A stretch of DNA of 64,000 bases, from the NCBI GenBank assembly GCA_965205535.1, contig CBDBHH010000005.1, positions 3,286,001 through 3,350,000 of the forward strand. Direction: 5' to 3'. This stretch comes from UBA8079 sp965205535. GTDB taxonomy: Bacteria > Pseudomonadota > Alphaproteobacteria > UBA6615. The translations under genes and the position numbers were made by a program. Within the stretch, counting starts at the first letter, position 1. Each line of letters opens with the position of its first letter. Shown here one piece after another: positions 44,029 to 52,264 of this stretch. Under the pieces are notes generated by a model. It did not search any database and had not been told where the DNA came from. It was given only the letters and a program-made list of their open reading frames with translations.

Positions 44029-45414
44029 ATGAGCAAAACAGATATAGCCCCGGTACATGTGGTTGGCGGCGGCCTTGCGGGCAGCGAGGCGGCCTGGCAA
44101 CTGGCCCGCACCCAGGTGCCGGTCATCCTGCACGAGATGCGCCCCGACCGGGTCACAGACGCCCATCAGACCGACAGCCTGGCCGAGCTGGTCTGTTCCA
44201 ACTCGTTTCGTTCGGACGATGCCGAGGGGAATGCAGTCGGCATCCTGCATGCGGAAATGCGAATCCTCGAATCGTTGATCATCGCGGCGGCCGATGCGAA
44301 CCGGGTACCCGCCGGCAGCGCGCTGGCAGTCGATCGCGAGGGGTTTGCCGCGCAAGTTACGACAGCGATCAACGATCACCCGCTGATCGAGGTGGCGCGT
44401 GGCGAGGTCGCAGGGCTGCCACCCGAAGACTGGGACAACGTGATCATCGCGACGGGCCCCCTCACCTCGCCCGATCTCAGCAAGGCGATCATCGATCTGA
44501 CCGGCGAGGAAAACCTCGCCTTCTTCGATGCCATTGCCCCCATCGTTCATGCCGAGAGCATCGATATGGACATCGCCTGGTTCCAGTCACGCTACGACAA
44601 ACCGGGCCCAGGTGGCACCGGCAAGGACTACATCAACTGCCCGATGGACGAGGCCCAGTTCGAGGGCTTCATTGACGCGTTGCTGGAAGCCGAGAAGGTC
44701 GACTTCCATGAATGGGAGAAGAGCACGCCCTATTTCGAAGGCTGCCTGCCGATCGAGGTGATGGCCTCGCGTGGCCGGGACACGTTGCGTTTCGGGCCCA
44801 TGAAGCCGGTCGGGCTGACGGACCCGAACACCGGCACTCGCGCACACGCCGTCGTGCAGCTGCGCCAGGACAATGCGCTGGGCACCCTTTTCAACATGGT
44901 CGGATTCCAGACCAAGCTGCGCTACGGCCCCCAGCAGGATATCTTCCGGACCATTCCCGGGCTGGAGAACGCCGAGTTTGCCCGCCTCGGGGGTATTCAC
45001 CGGAACACCTTTATGAAATCCCCGCGCCTGCTCGACGGGAGCCTGCGTCTCAAGGCTCAGGACCGGCTTCGTTTTGCCGGGCAGGTCACCGGCGTCGAGG
45101 GCTATGTGGAAAGCGCTGCCATGGGATTGCTCGCGGGGCGCTTCGCCGCCGCCGAACGCCACGGGGAACCGGTCACCCCGCCACCCGAAACAACTGCCCA
45201 TGGTGCGTTGCTGGCCCATGTCACGGGAGGCGCGGACGATGAAACATTCCAGCCGATGAACGTGAATTTCGGGCTGATACCGCCCCTTGAAGACGGCGCA
45301 CTGGCCGATATCAAGCGCAAGGAACGCAAGAAAGAGCGACGTCGGCTGATGTCGCAGCGCGCCCTTTCCGACATCGCGGTCTGGTTCAGCGACACGCCCC
45401 TGGCGGCGGAATAA
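44029..45414 (+). CDS. trmFO: tRNA (uracil-5-)-methyltransferase, folate/FAD-dependent
   Basis: 461 residues. An N-terminal FAD-binding GxGxxG-type motif (VVGGGLAGSEAAWQLA) is followed by LHEMRPDRVTDAH and the segment LVCSNSFRSD containing the functional Cys of TrmFO. C-terminal GVEGYVESAAMGLLAGRFAA closes the fold. The enzyme makes m5U54 in tRNA T-loops using methylene-tetrahydrofolate. The AbiJ-like gene starts 13 nt after its stop. Confidence 0.95.
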   Translation: MSKTDIAPVHVVGGGLAGSEAAWQLARTQVPVILHEMRPDRVTDAHQTDSLAELVCSNSFRSDDAEGNAVGILHAEMRILESLIIAAADANRVPAGSALAVDREGFAAQVTTAINDHPLIEVARGEVAGLPPEDWDNVIIATGPLTSPDLSKAIIDLTGEENLAFFDAIAPIVHAESIDMDIAWFQSRYDKPGPGGTGKDYINCPMDEAQFEGFIDALLEAEKVDFHEWEKSTPYFEGCLPIEVMASRGRDTLRFGPMKPVGLTDPNTGTRAHAVVQLRQDNALGTLFNMVGFQTKLRYGPQQDIFRTIPGLENAEFARLGGIHRNTFMKSPRLLDGSLRLKAQDRLRFAGQVTGVEGYVESAAMGLLAGRFAAAERHGEPVTPPPETTAHGALLAHVTGGADDETFQPMNVNFGLIPPLEDGALADIKRKERKKERRRLMSQRALSDIAVWFSDTPLAAE

Positions 45415-45427
45415 CGGAGGCATAAAA

Positions 45428-46273
45428 ATGAGATTTTCGGAACGAAATGGACATGTGGCCGCAAAAGCGTTCCAAATTGAGGAACTAGATGGAGATTTAC
45501 GAAATTCGCTCTGGAATGTTCTGTCAGCCTTCTATTTCGACGAACCAGACTACACGAATACAGAAACATCAACATACAAGTACTACCACCTAAATATGTG
45601 GATGCACTATTTTAAATATCCACTCGATGAGATTCCTTTTGAACTGTACAAATATAAACGGACAATAAAAACTGTATTCCAAAAATGGGAGTGGTTTAAA
45701 GTATTAGATTATTTAGAGGCAACGGTCGACTACTTCAATAGAGAGGCAAATGCTGACGATGAAAGTGAACGTGTGCGGCAGTTTACGAAAACCTGCAATT
45801 CGATATTCGAGCGCGAGAAGTCCGGATACCGATTCGTCGACTTCGAGATAGCCCCGATCACTTCTGAGAACGAAATAGAATCAATTGAAGAAGCAATAGC
45901 ATGCAGCATTTCATCCGAAGTGAGCGAGCACTTTTCGCAAGCACTTGCTCTGATGAACGACCGAGATAACCCGGACTATAGAAATTCAATTAAGGAATCT
46001 ATTTCAGCCGTAGAGGCAGTTTCCCGATTCGTATCTGGATTGCCAAAGGCCACTCTCGGGGACGCACTCAAGAAAATTGAAGGCCAGGGGAAACTCCACC
46101 CGGCACTGAAAACTTCATTCTCCAGCCTTTACGGCTACACAAGTGATTCAAACGGTATCCGTCATGCTCTTTCAGGAGTCAGTTCTCTGAGTTTTGATGA
46201 TGCGAAGTACATGCTCGTCAGTTGCACTGCGTTCGCAAACTATCTGCTAGCCAGCACGCCTGAAAGCAATTAG
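45428..46273 (+). CDS. AbiJ-like abortive-infection candidate (AbiJ N-terminal domain 4)
   Basis: 281 residues. The opening MRFSERNGHVAAKAFQIEEL with DGDLRNSLWNVLSAFYF matches the AbiJ_NTD4 type seen in abortive-infection proteins. The C-terminal part (SIKESISAVEAVSRFVSGLP, SSLYGYTSDSNGIRHALSG) is all-helical and resembles the domain usually paired with it, with a GIRHAL motif that recalls, but is not identical to, HEPN-type RNase signatures. GGAGG precedes the ATG. Base composition is visibly more A/T rich than trmFO and the methyltransferase gene on either side, consistent with acquisition. Defence function is inferred from the domain. Confidence 0.75.
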   Translation: MRFSERNGHVAAKAFQIEELDGDLRNSLWNVLSAFYFDEPDYTNTETSTYKYYHLNMWMHYFKYPLDEIPFELYKYKRTIKTVFQKWEWFKVLDYLEATVDYFNREANADDESERVRQFTKTCNSIFEREKSGYRFVDFEIAPITSENEIESIEEAIACSISSEVSEHFSQALALMNDRDNPDYRNSIKESISAVEAVSRFVSGLPKATLGDALKKIEGQGKLHPALKTSFSSLYGYTSDSNGIRHALSGVSSLSFDDAKYMLVSCTAFANYLLASTPESN

Positions 46274-46275
46274 CC

Positions 46276-46917
46276 ATGGCCCGCGATCCCGCTCATCCGC
46301 GCGACAGACCCGGAGACTTCTGGGATCAGCGCTACGGCGGCGGCGACATGGTCTTCGGCCACGAACCCAATCAGTGGCTGCAAGCAAATACTGACCTCCT
46401 GAAACCGGGACTGGAAGCCCTGATGCCCGGTGACGGCGAAGGCCGCAACGGCGTCTGGCTGGCCGAACGCGGGCTCAACGTGACGAGCGTGGATGCGTCT
46501 CCCGTGGGGGTCGAGAAAGCGACACAACTCGCAGCATCGCGCGGAGTCTCGATCAAAGCCGAGAACGCCGATCTGCGGGACTGGGATGCGCCTGTCGGCG
46601 CATTCGACCTGGTCGTGCTGGCGTTTCTGCACGTGGGACCCGACGATCGCGCCGAGCTGCACCGCAAAATAGCTTTGACCCTTCGACCCGGCGGCCTCTT
46701 GCTTCTGGAAGGCTTTACACCCGATCATCTGGGATATGGCAAAGGCGGCCCGCCGGTCACCGACATGATGTTCACCGAAGACCGGCTGCGCGAGGATTTC
46801 GGAGATCTGCTCGATATCGAGTATCTCGAAGCGCTGAGAACCGAGCTGCCGGCCAGTGAACGCCATGGCGGCCCGGCGGCAGTGATCCGCCTGCGCGCGC
46901 GGAGGAAGAGCGAATGA
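46276..46917 (+). CDS. SAM-dependent methyltransferase, TehB-like
   Basis: 213 residues, class I Rossmann fold. The SAM-binding strand is atypical: MPGDGEGRNGVWLAERG in place of GxGxG, the form found in TehB-like tellurite/selenite methyltransferases. SVDASPVGVEKA supplies the acidic ribose ligand, and DLVVLAFLHVG the catalytic-loop region. Substrate unknown. It starts 2 nt after the AbiJ-like stop and shares ATGA with the following VOC gene. Confidence 0.85.
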   Translation: MARDPAHPRDRPGDFWDQRYGGGDMVFGHEPNQWLQANTDLLKPGLEALMPGDGEGRNGVWLAERGLNVTSVDASPVGVEKATQLAASRGVSIKAENADLRDWDAPVGAFDLVVLAFLHVGPDDRAELHRKIALTLRPGGLLLLEGFTPDHLGYGKGGPPVTDMMFTEDRLREDFGDLLDIEYLEALRTELPASERHGGPAAVIRLRARRKSE

Positions 46918-47345
46918 GCACGCAGGCCCCGTTTGCGATGAAGGGCCTGGATCATGTCGTCATCCGGTGTGCTGATCTGGCGGCGATGAAGCATTTCTAC
47001 TGCGATGTGCTGGGCGGGACGATGCAGGAGGAAGACACCGACATCGGCCTCTACCAGGTGCGCATCGGCGATCACATCGTCGATCTGATGCCCGTGGGTG
47101 AGCCCTCCGGATTAAAAGGTGGCCCCGCGCCGGGCACGAATGGCCACAACATGGATCACTTCGCGATTCAGGTGGAGCCTTATGACGATGACGCAATCCG
47201 CGCCTATCTTTCAGGCTGCGGCGTGGATCTGGGAGCCACCATCATTCGCGGCGGTGCGGAAGGTGAAGGTCCCGGGATTCACATCAAGGATCCCGAGGGC
47301 AACACAGTCGAACTCAAGGGACCGCCGGACCCGGCGTATAATTGA
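46914..47345 (+). CDS. VOC (glyoxalase/dioxygenase fold) protein, copy 1
   Basis: 143 residues, two beta-alpha-beta3 modules. Candidate metal ligands: His in GLDHVVIRC, His in NMDHFAIQV and Glu in NTVELKGP. It starts inside the methyltransferase stop, so it is translationally coupled. Function: glyoxalase, fosfomycin-resistance or isomerase are all possible in this fold. The next gene is a paralogue. Confidence 0.87.
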   Translation: MSTQAPFAMKGLDHVVIRCADLAAMKHFYCDVLGGTMQEEDTDIGLYQVRIGDHIVDLMPVGEPSGLKGGPAPGTNGHNMDHFAIQVEPYDDDAIRAYLSGCGVDLGATIIRGGAEGEGPGIHIKDPEGNTVELKGPPDPAYN

Positions 47346-47347
47346 TC

Positions 47348-47773
47348 ATGGCGACGACACCCCCGTTTGAAATGGAAGGCCTGGACCACGTGGTGATCCG
47401 CTGCGTCGATCTCGACGCGATGCTGCATTTCTACTGCGATGTGTTGGGCTGCACGGTCGACCGGCACAACACGGAAGTCGACCTGCTTCAGCTCCGTGCC
47501 GGCCGCCAGCTGATTGATCTGGTGACAGTCGATGGCGTGTTGGGGCGCAAGGGCGGTGCGGCGCCGGGCGCGGAAGGCCGCAATCTGGATCACTTCGCCA
47601 TTCGCATCGACCGGTTCGACGATGCCGCGCTGCATGCCTATATCGCGGAACACGACATCGAGATCGTCGAGGAAGGCCCGCGATACGGCGCAGACGGCAC
47701 CGGACCTAGCGTTTACCTGCGCGATCCCGAGGGAAATATCGTGGAACTCAAAGGCCCGCCGGACACCCCTTGA
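47348..47773 (+). CDS. VOC (glyoxalase/dioxygenase fold) protein, copy 2
   Basis: 141 residues, clearly related to the preceding gene: GLDHVVIRCVDLDAMLHFYC, NLDHFAIRI and NIVELKGP mirror its ligand segments, with His, His and Glu conserved. ATG 47348 starts 2 nt after the upstream stop; an earlier TTG would overlap the stop. The pair could form a heterodimer, or one copy may have drifted in specificity. No substrate is known. Confidence 0.87.
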   Translation: MATTPPFEMEGLDHVVIRCVDLDAMLHFYCDVLGCTVDRHNTEVDLLQLRAGRQLIDLVTVDGVLGRKGGAAPGAEGRNLDHFAIRIDRFDDAALHAYIAEHDIEIVEEGPRYGADGTGPSVYLRDPEGNIVELKGPPDTP

Positions 47774-47784
47774 ACAGCAGAAAA

Positions 47785-48549
47785 CTACCGCCCAAACACA
47801 CGAAATTCGTAGAGTTCGTTGATCGCAGCTTGCATCGCGTTGATCCTGTGTCGGAACCGTGCACTCCCAGCTTTCGGCACCTTGCCAATGGTGGCCAACG
47901 AAAGGATGGGGCTATCAAAGCTGCTGATGACCGGTACAGAAACGGCCTCGATGTCTTCACGCATTTCGCCCCGTTCTACGGCAAAGCCCGACTTGGCAAT
48001 CTCGCGAAGCTCCCGTCTTAGCCGGTCATAAGTATTCAAAGTTTTCGCGGTGTAACGACGCGGCGGGTGCGTGGCGAAAAACGCGGCCACTTCTTCTTCC
48101 GGGCGTGTCGCCATCAGCATTTTCCCCGCAGCCAGGGTATGTGCGTCGATACGCATACGCGTGGAAATCGGTGCTTTTTCGATATCCGTCGGCAATGCGA
48201 CATCGCAGATCAATAGCTGCGGTCCTTCCATGGCGCCCAGGTAACAGACCAACCCGGTGTCTTGCGCGAGATTGTTCAGGAACGGGCCTGCATCGCGAAC
48301 GATGGCTTCCACAGCATGGCTTGTCTGCCCGAGCCGGTAGGCGTTGAAGCCGAGAGCGTATGTGCCGTTACGTGGGCTTTTGAGGACAAAGCCGAGGTCT
48401 TGCAATACGGCCATCAGCCGGAAGCATGTTGATCGCGCCAGGCCAACACGTCCCGCAACTTCCGTCAGGGTCATGGGATTCTCCGCATCACCCAGGGTGT
48501 TCAGAATCGACATTCCCCGTTCGAGCGATGTGTTGGTGTATTGGGCCAT
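47785..48549 (-). CDS. IclR-family transcriptional regulator
   Basis: 254 residues. The N-terminal winged helix-turn-helix (MTLTEVAGRVGLARSTCFRLMAVLQDLGFV) precedes the effector domain (DTGLVCYLGAMEGPQLLICD, ISTRMRIDAHTLAAGKML, FAVERGEMREDIEAVSVPV). IclR proteins usually control adjacent catabolic genes in response to a small acid. The broken cupin gene is divergent from it, and an imperfect palindrome lies in the spacer. Convergent with the VOC pair. Confidence 0.93.
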   Translation of the reverse strand: MAQYTNTSLERGMSILNTLGDAENPMTLTEVAGRVGLARSTCFRLMAVLQDLGFVLKSPRNGTYALGFNAYRLGQTSHAVEAIVRDAGPFLNNLAQDTGLVCYLGAMEGPQLLICDVALPTDIEKAPISTRMRIDAHTLAAGKMLMATRPEEEVAAFFATHPPRRYTAKTLNTYDRLRRELREIAKSGFAVERGEMREDIEAVSVPVISSFDSPILSLATIGKVPKAGSARFRHRINAMQAAINELYEFRVFGR

Positions 48550-48573
48550 CGCAAGAGCGTAACCGTCTTATCC

Positions 48574-48592
48574 GTTTCCACATACTGAAAAC
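48574..48592. promoter_or_regulatory. Candidate IclR operator
   Basis: GTTTCC-N7-GAAAAC, an imperfect inverted repeat in the 131-nt spacer between the regulator and the cupin gene, 25 nt from the iclR start. Its form (GTTTCC/GGAAAC arms around a central spacer) is the pattern bound by many IclR proteins. Inferred by eye. Confidence 0.45.
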
Positions 48593-48680
48593 ATCAGCTC
48601 TCCGGATTGGCCAACCTTTCCTCGCGCGGTGAGTCTCCGTCAGCCAAGAGCGAACGGACCTGAACCTGAAGGAGATCACT

Positions 48681-49274
48681 ATGAAGACCGTGAACTATAC
48701 CACTGACGAGATGGACACACGGGTCGCGCGGTTTCACGAATTGCGGGGCCAGAGCGACAGCCATGATTCCAGTGGAAACATTCCAAAGGAAGTCTATGAG
48801 GCGATGACCGCGCGCACGTTGTATTTGCTGATGTCGCCTGAACAGCAAGGTGGCCCCATGGCCCAGGCTCCTGCCGTAACGACCCAAGACAAAATGAGCG
48901 TAATTATTGCCGAATGCCCGCCGGGCAATGGCCCCATTCTCCATTCCCACAAGATCACCCGTGAAACCTTCATGTGCCTCGACGGTCGCTTCAAAATTCA
49001 ATGAGGTGACGAAGGCGAAAACGAACTTGTTCTCGAACCCTATGATCTGGTTGCCGTGCCGCCGCGCGTCGTGCGGCGGTTCGAGAATGTAAGCGACGAA
49101 ACCGCACGCCTTCTGGTGATCGTCAATGGCGATACCGAAGAGGACTTCAACGACATCGAACAACCACAGATCGTCGCCGATGAGCTTGCTGCCAAGTTCG
49201 GAGGGGATGTCGTGGAAAAGTTACTGTCCCTTGGTTTCAGCTTTAACGCTGGAAAAGACGACCCGGCAAAATGA
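48681..49274 (+). pseudogene. Cupin gene interrupted by an in-frame TGA
   Basis: The frame runs 197 codons but has TGA at 49002-49004, codon 108. Before it is the cupin metal motif region GPILHSHKITRETFMCLDGRFKIQ-like sequence (two His, Glu); after it GDEGENELVLEPYDLVAVPP completes the barrel with the same frame and no other defect. In this cupin type the stop position normally holds Trp, so TGG to TGA is the simplest change. Many other genes here end in TGA, so the codon reads as stop. AAGGAG before the ATG is intact. Divergent from the IclR gene, whose target it may have been. A base-calling error is possible. Confidence 0.85.
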
Positions 49275-49280
49275 CCCCAG

Positions 49281-50123
49281 TCAGTATTTGCCAATCCAGG
49301 CATTGAACGTGAGACGCAGCAGAGGCGCCGGCCGCGCAGGCGGGATCGCGAAGGGATCGTGACCCGCCTTCCGGATCGCTGAGACATGCCTGTCGGCTAG
49401 CCCGGCCAGCATCAGACCGCGTCGCGCCGGCTTGGAGATTTCGTCAGACCGCGCACGCGCCTCACCCAGCAATTCGTCGGCGCGCGCGACCATGGCTTCG
49501 ATGGCCTGGTTCAGACCCGGTGACGGTTTGAGGTCGAACAGCCGACGCCGTTCGATCTCATACTCACTGAGCAGGTCTTCGGGAATATAGAGGCGCTGGG
49601 TCTGGGCGTGGAATCCGACCGCGCGGGCCAGCCCGATGATCGCCCAGGCTGTACCGACAAGTCGCGCTGCCCCGACAGCGGTATCGTTCGCGCCATCGAG
49701 ACAACCCATGACAAGCGCAGACAATCCGCCGGATGTCTCCCGCGCATAAGCCTCAAGCGCTTGGAGGTCGCGCGGCGGGGTGTCTTCGAGGTCAGCTTCG
49801 CGGGCGTCGACCAGAAGATCGAGTTTGTCACGAGGCAGGTCATGGGACTGGATGGCGGCCTCAAGCGCTTCGACGACCGGGTGTTCACGCGGTGCGCCCG
49901 CATACAGGCCCTCGATCGTCTCGCGCCACCATTGCAGACGTATCTGGCCGAGCAACGGCTCGCTGACGATTTCGCGGGTGCGGGCAATTTCCAGGCTGAA
50001 AGCATATAGCGCGAGGCCAGCCTTGCGCCGGTCCGGCGGCAAAAACAGGGCTGTCAGGTAGCGGTCATGGTCGTGCCGGCGCACCTCATCCAGACAATAT
50101 TGTTCGCTCGCCGTAAGGCTCAT
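49281..50123 (-). CDS. Squalene/phytoene synthase-like protein
   Basis: 280 residues from ATG 50123. The all-helical fold keeps family segments (ALYAFSLEIARTREIVSE, IRLQWWRETIEGLYAG, LVGTAWAIIGLARAVGF with IPEDLL), but the Asp-rich metal motifs of true prenyl synthases are not complete (DLLVDAREADLED is the best candidate). It therefore may resemble the NDUFAF6-type proteins that help respiratory complex I assembly; a genuine terpene synthase is less likely. In-frame upstream codons to 50213 are not preferred. Confidence 0.75.
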   Translation of the reverse strand: MSLTASEQYCLDEVRRHDHDRYLTALFLPPDRRKAGLALYAFSLEIARTREIVSEPLLGQIRLQWWRETIEGLYAGAPREHPVVEALEAAIQSHDLPRDKLDLLVDAREADLEDTPPRDLQALEAYARETSGGLSALVMGCLDGANDTAVGAARLVGTAWAIIGLARAVGFHAQTQRLYIPEDLLSEYEIERRRLFDLKPSPGLNQAIEAMVARADELLGEARARSDEISKPARRGLMLAGLADRHVSAIRKAGHDPFAIPPARPAPLLRLTFNAWIGKY

Positions 50124-50224
50124 GGCCACCCTCGCCCGCGCTGATCGGGCGTTTCGTGTCACGCGTAGGATCGACGCGGTGAATTTGCTATAGTCCGATT
50201 CGGGTTCTTGCACAGGGGGATACT

Positions 50225-50320
50225 ATGAAAAACCCATTGGAATCACTGCATATGACTGTCGTGCTGGGGGTCGTGCTGACCGTCATCATGGTGCTCGTAG
50301 CTCAAGCAATCGCCAGCTAG
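50225..50320 (+). CDS. 31-residue predicted membrane protein
   Basis: ATG 50225 to TAG 50320. After about ten polar residues (MKNPLESLHM) comes one hydrophobic stretch, TVVLGVVLTVIMVLVAQAIA, then S and stop. AGGGGGA lies 5 nt upstream, an excellent ribosome site. It precedes the PuuD-like membrane protein by 21 nt on the same strand, so it is probably translated from that mRNA and may be an accessory subunit. Too short for ordinary gene finders. Confidence 0.65.
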   Translation: MKNPLESLHMTVVLGVVLTVIMVLVAQAIAS

Positions 50321-50341
50321 GCGCGGAAGGGAGACAGAAAA

Positions 50342-50848
50342 ATGGAATTTGATCCTTTCCTCTTACATCTAATCCGTGTGCTGCACGTTATCAGCGGCGT
50401 CATGTGGATTGGACTTCTCTGGTACCTGAACTTTGTCCAGGTGCCGACAATGCCGAAAATTCCCGACGAGATGAAACCGGCCATCGGTAAGCATATTGCT
50501 CCGGCGGTCCTGTTCTGGTTTCGCTGGGGCGCGGCATCGACAGTTCTGTTCGGCCTCATCCTCGCATGGATGCAGGGTTCGCTCGGCAGCTGGCTCGCCA
50601 TCGGTCTCACCGACGGCAGCTTCGTCAGCGCGATGATCGGAATTGCGATGTGGTTCGGTCTCATCATGGCCTTCAATGTCTGGTTCGTGATCTGGCCTAA
50701 TCAGAAAATCGCACTGGGCATCGTGGACGCACCGGCCGAAGCCAAGCCGGCGTCGGCGCGGCGGGCGATGCTGTTCTCACGCACCAACACCCTGCTTTCG
50801 ATCCCCATGCTCTACGGCATGGTGGCGGCACAAAACTCGCCATTCTGA
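50342..50848 (+). CDS. PuuD-like (urate hydroxylase membrane domain) protein
   Basis: 168 residues with four hydrophobic segments (LIRVLHVISGVMWIGLLWYL, VLFWFRWGAASTVLFGLILA, AMIGIAMWFGLIMAFNVWFVIW, NTLLSIPMLYGMVA). HVISGVMWIGLLWYLNF is the signature of the membrane part of urate hydroxylase PuuD; the cytochrome domain of full PuuD is absent, so this is a short homologue. Function unknown. A 31-residue ORF precedes it and a terminator follows. Confidence 0.75.
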   Translation: MEFDPFLLHLIRVLHVISGVMWIGLLWYLNFVQVPTMPKIPDEMKPAIGKHIAPAVLFWFRWGAASTVLFGLILAWMQGSLGSWLAIGLTDGSFVSAMIGIAMWFGLIMAFNVWFVIWPNQKIALGIVDAPAEAKPASARRAMLFSRTNTLLSIPMLYGMVAAQNSPF

Positions 50849-50873
50849 TCGAGTAAAAAGCAGTATGTGATTA

Positions 50874-50897
50874 CGGGGCCCTTCGGGGCCCCGTTTT
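50874..50897 (+). terminator. Strong Rho-independent terminator with TTCG loop
   Basis: CGGGGCCC-TTCG-GGGCCCCG, an 8-bp stem on a very stable tetraloop, followed by TTTT, 26 nt after the PuuD-like stop. Confidence 0.88.
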
Positions 50898-50899
50898 CG

Positions 50900-51286
50900 T
50901 TAGGCAAGCACGATGAGTGCAGCGGCCACCCGGCGATCTTCGGACAGCAGCAGGTTGAAGGTCCGCGCGGCGGCCCCGGTGTCCATGGGTTCGATGACGA
51001 TCCCTGCCGCACGTAGAGGTGCGCGCAGTGCCGTGGGCACCAGCTGCATCCGAGGCCCGCACCCGAGCAAAAGCAATTCTATGCCTTGCGTCGCCTGGGA
51101 TTCAGCCAACACAGGCGCCAGCGCGTCATCATCAATGTCCGAAAAGTCCGAAACAGACCAGGCGACGGTGCGCTCGGGAAACACAAGTACGGAACTTTGA
51201 TACGACAGGCCGGATATCTGGAACTTTCCAGCGCCGTAACGCTCGACGACCTGATACACATTTGGGGTTGTCGGATCGGCCGGCAT
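50900..51286 (-). CDS. Mth938/NDUFAF3-like domain protein
   Basis: 128 residues of the DUF498 fold: YQVVERYGAGKFQISGLSYQ opening, IELLLLGCGPRMQLVP and LRAPLRAAGIVIEPMDTGAAARTFN core, closing with RRVAAALIVL. Eukaryotic relatives assist complex I assembly; bacterial function is not established. It starts at the base where secF ends (1-nt overlap), so it is coupled to secDF. The position beside secF and yajC is usual in Alphaproteobacteria. Confidence 0.87.
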   Translation of the reverse strand: MPADPTTPNVYQVVERYGAGKFQISGLSYQSSVLVFPERTVAWSVSDFSDIDDDALAPVLAESQATQGIELLLLGCGPRMQLVPTALRAPLRAAGIVIEPMDTGAAARTFNLLLSEDRRVAAALIVLA

Positions 51287-52254
51287 TATTTGTCCGACGG
51301 CATGTCTTCCGCTGACGCGTCCTGCTCTGCCCCGTCATTTTCATCCTGGCCTGCCGACAGGCTTTCCCGGCTCAGCTTGAGCCCAAGCAGCACCGGCACC
51401 GCGATAAACACCGACGAGTAAGTCCCGATGATCACACCCCAGATCATCGCATAGGCGAAATCACGGATGATCGAACCCCCGAAGATCGCCAGTGCGAGAA
51501 GCGCGATCAGTGTCGTGACACTCGTCATGAAGGTTCGCGACAAGGTTCGGTTGACCGCCAGATTCAGTACGGCAGGCATATCCAGTTTCTTGTACCGACG
51601 CAGTTCTTCACGCACACGGTCGTAAATTACGACCGTGTCGTTGATTGAATAACCGGCGATGGTCAGGATCGCGGCCACGGTTGCCAGGTTAAATTCGAGC
51701 TGGGTAAACGCAAACAGACCGATCGTGGTGAGCACGTCATGGGTCAACGCGATCACGGCCCCGACGCCGAACTGCCATTCGAACCGGAACCAGATGTAGA
51801 TCAGGATCGCACCGATCGCGAGCATAACGGCCCAGATGGCCGAACTGATCAGTTCCGCCCCCACCGTTGGCCCGACGAACTCCGTTCGCCGGTATTCGGC
51901 GACCTGGTCGCCGAGCGCTTCTTTCAGAATATTGATCGCCTGAAGCTGTTCGGCTTCCGCACCGTCCTGCTGTTGAATACGGATCAGGACGTCGTCCACG
52001 GCACCGAATTCCTGTACCTGGATTTCCCCCAGTTCGAGGCTGCTGACGGTGGCACGCAGTTCGGCGACGTTGGCCGGGCCCTCGGTCTGGATTTCGACCA
52101 AAATGCCGCCACGGAAATCGATGCCGAAATTCAGACCCTGGGTCAGAAACGCGCCGATCGACAGGATGATCAGCAGGGCCGACAGCGGGTAGGCCAGCCT
52201 GCGGCGGCTGACGAAGTCGAACTTGGTATTGGCGGGAACGATGCTGAGACGCAC
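51286..52254 (-). CDS. secF: Protein translocase subunit SecF
   Basis: 322 residues, six membrane segments. Family segments: GLNFGIDFRGGILVEI, GPTVGAELI, ATVAAILTIAGYSINDTVVIYDRVREE and RTFMTSVTTLIALLALAIFG. SecF with SecD uses the proton gradient to pull secreted proteins through SecYEG. The acidic tail (DENDGAEQDASAED) is odd but plausible. Encoded 10 nt after secD. Confidence 0.96.
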   Translation of the reverse strand: MRLSIVPANTKFDFVSRRRLAYPLSALLIILSIGAFLTQGLNFGIDFRGGILVEIQTEGPANVAELRATVSSLELGEIQVQEFGAVDDVLIRIQQQDGAEAEQLQAINILKEALGDQVAEYRRTEFVGPTVGAELISSAIWAVMLAIGAILIYIWFRFEWQFGVGAVIALTHDVLTTIGLFAFTQLEFNLATVAAILTIAGYSINDTVVIYDRVREELRRYKKLDMPAVLNLAVNRTLSRTFMTSVTTLIALLALAIFGGSIIRDFAYAMIWGVIIGTYSSVFIAVPVLLGLKLSRESLSAGQDENDGAEQDASAEDMPSDK

Positions 52255-52264
52255 GATAATTCCC

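Noticed and set aside
49002..49004. TGA read as Trp or selenocysteine in the cupin gene
   Set aside because: Many intact genes in the window end in TGA, so it is a stop in this organism. No Sec-type insertion hairpin is evident just after it, and the expected residue is Trp, not Cys.
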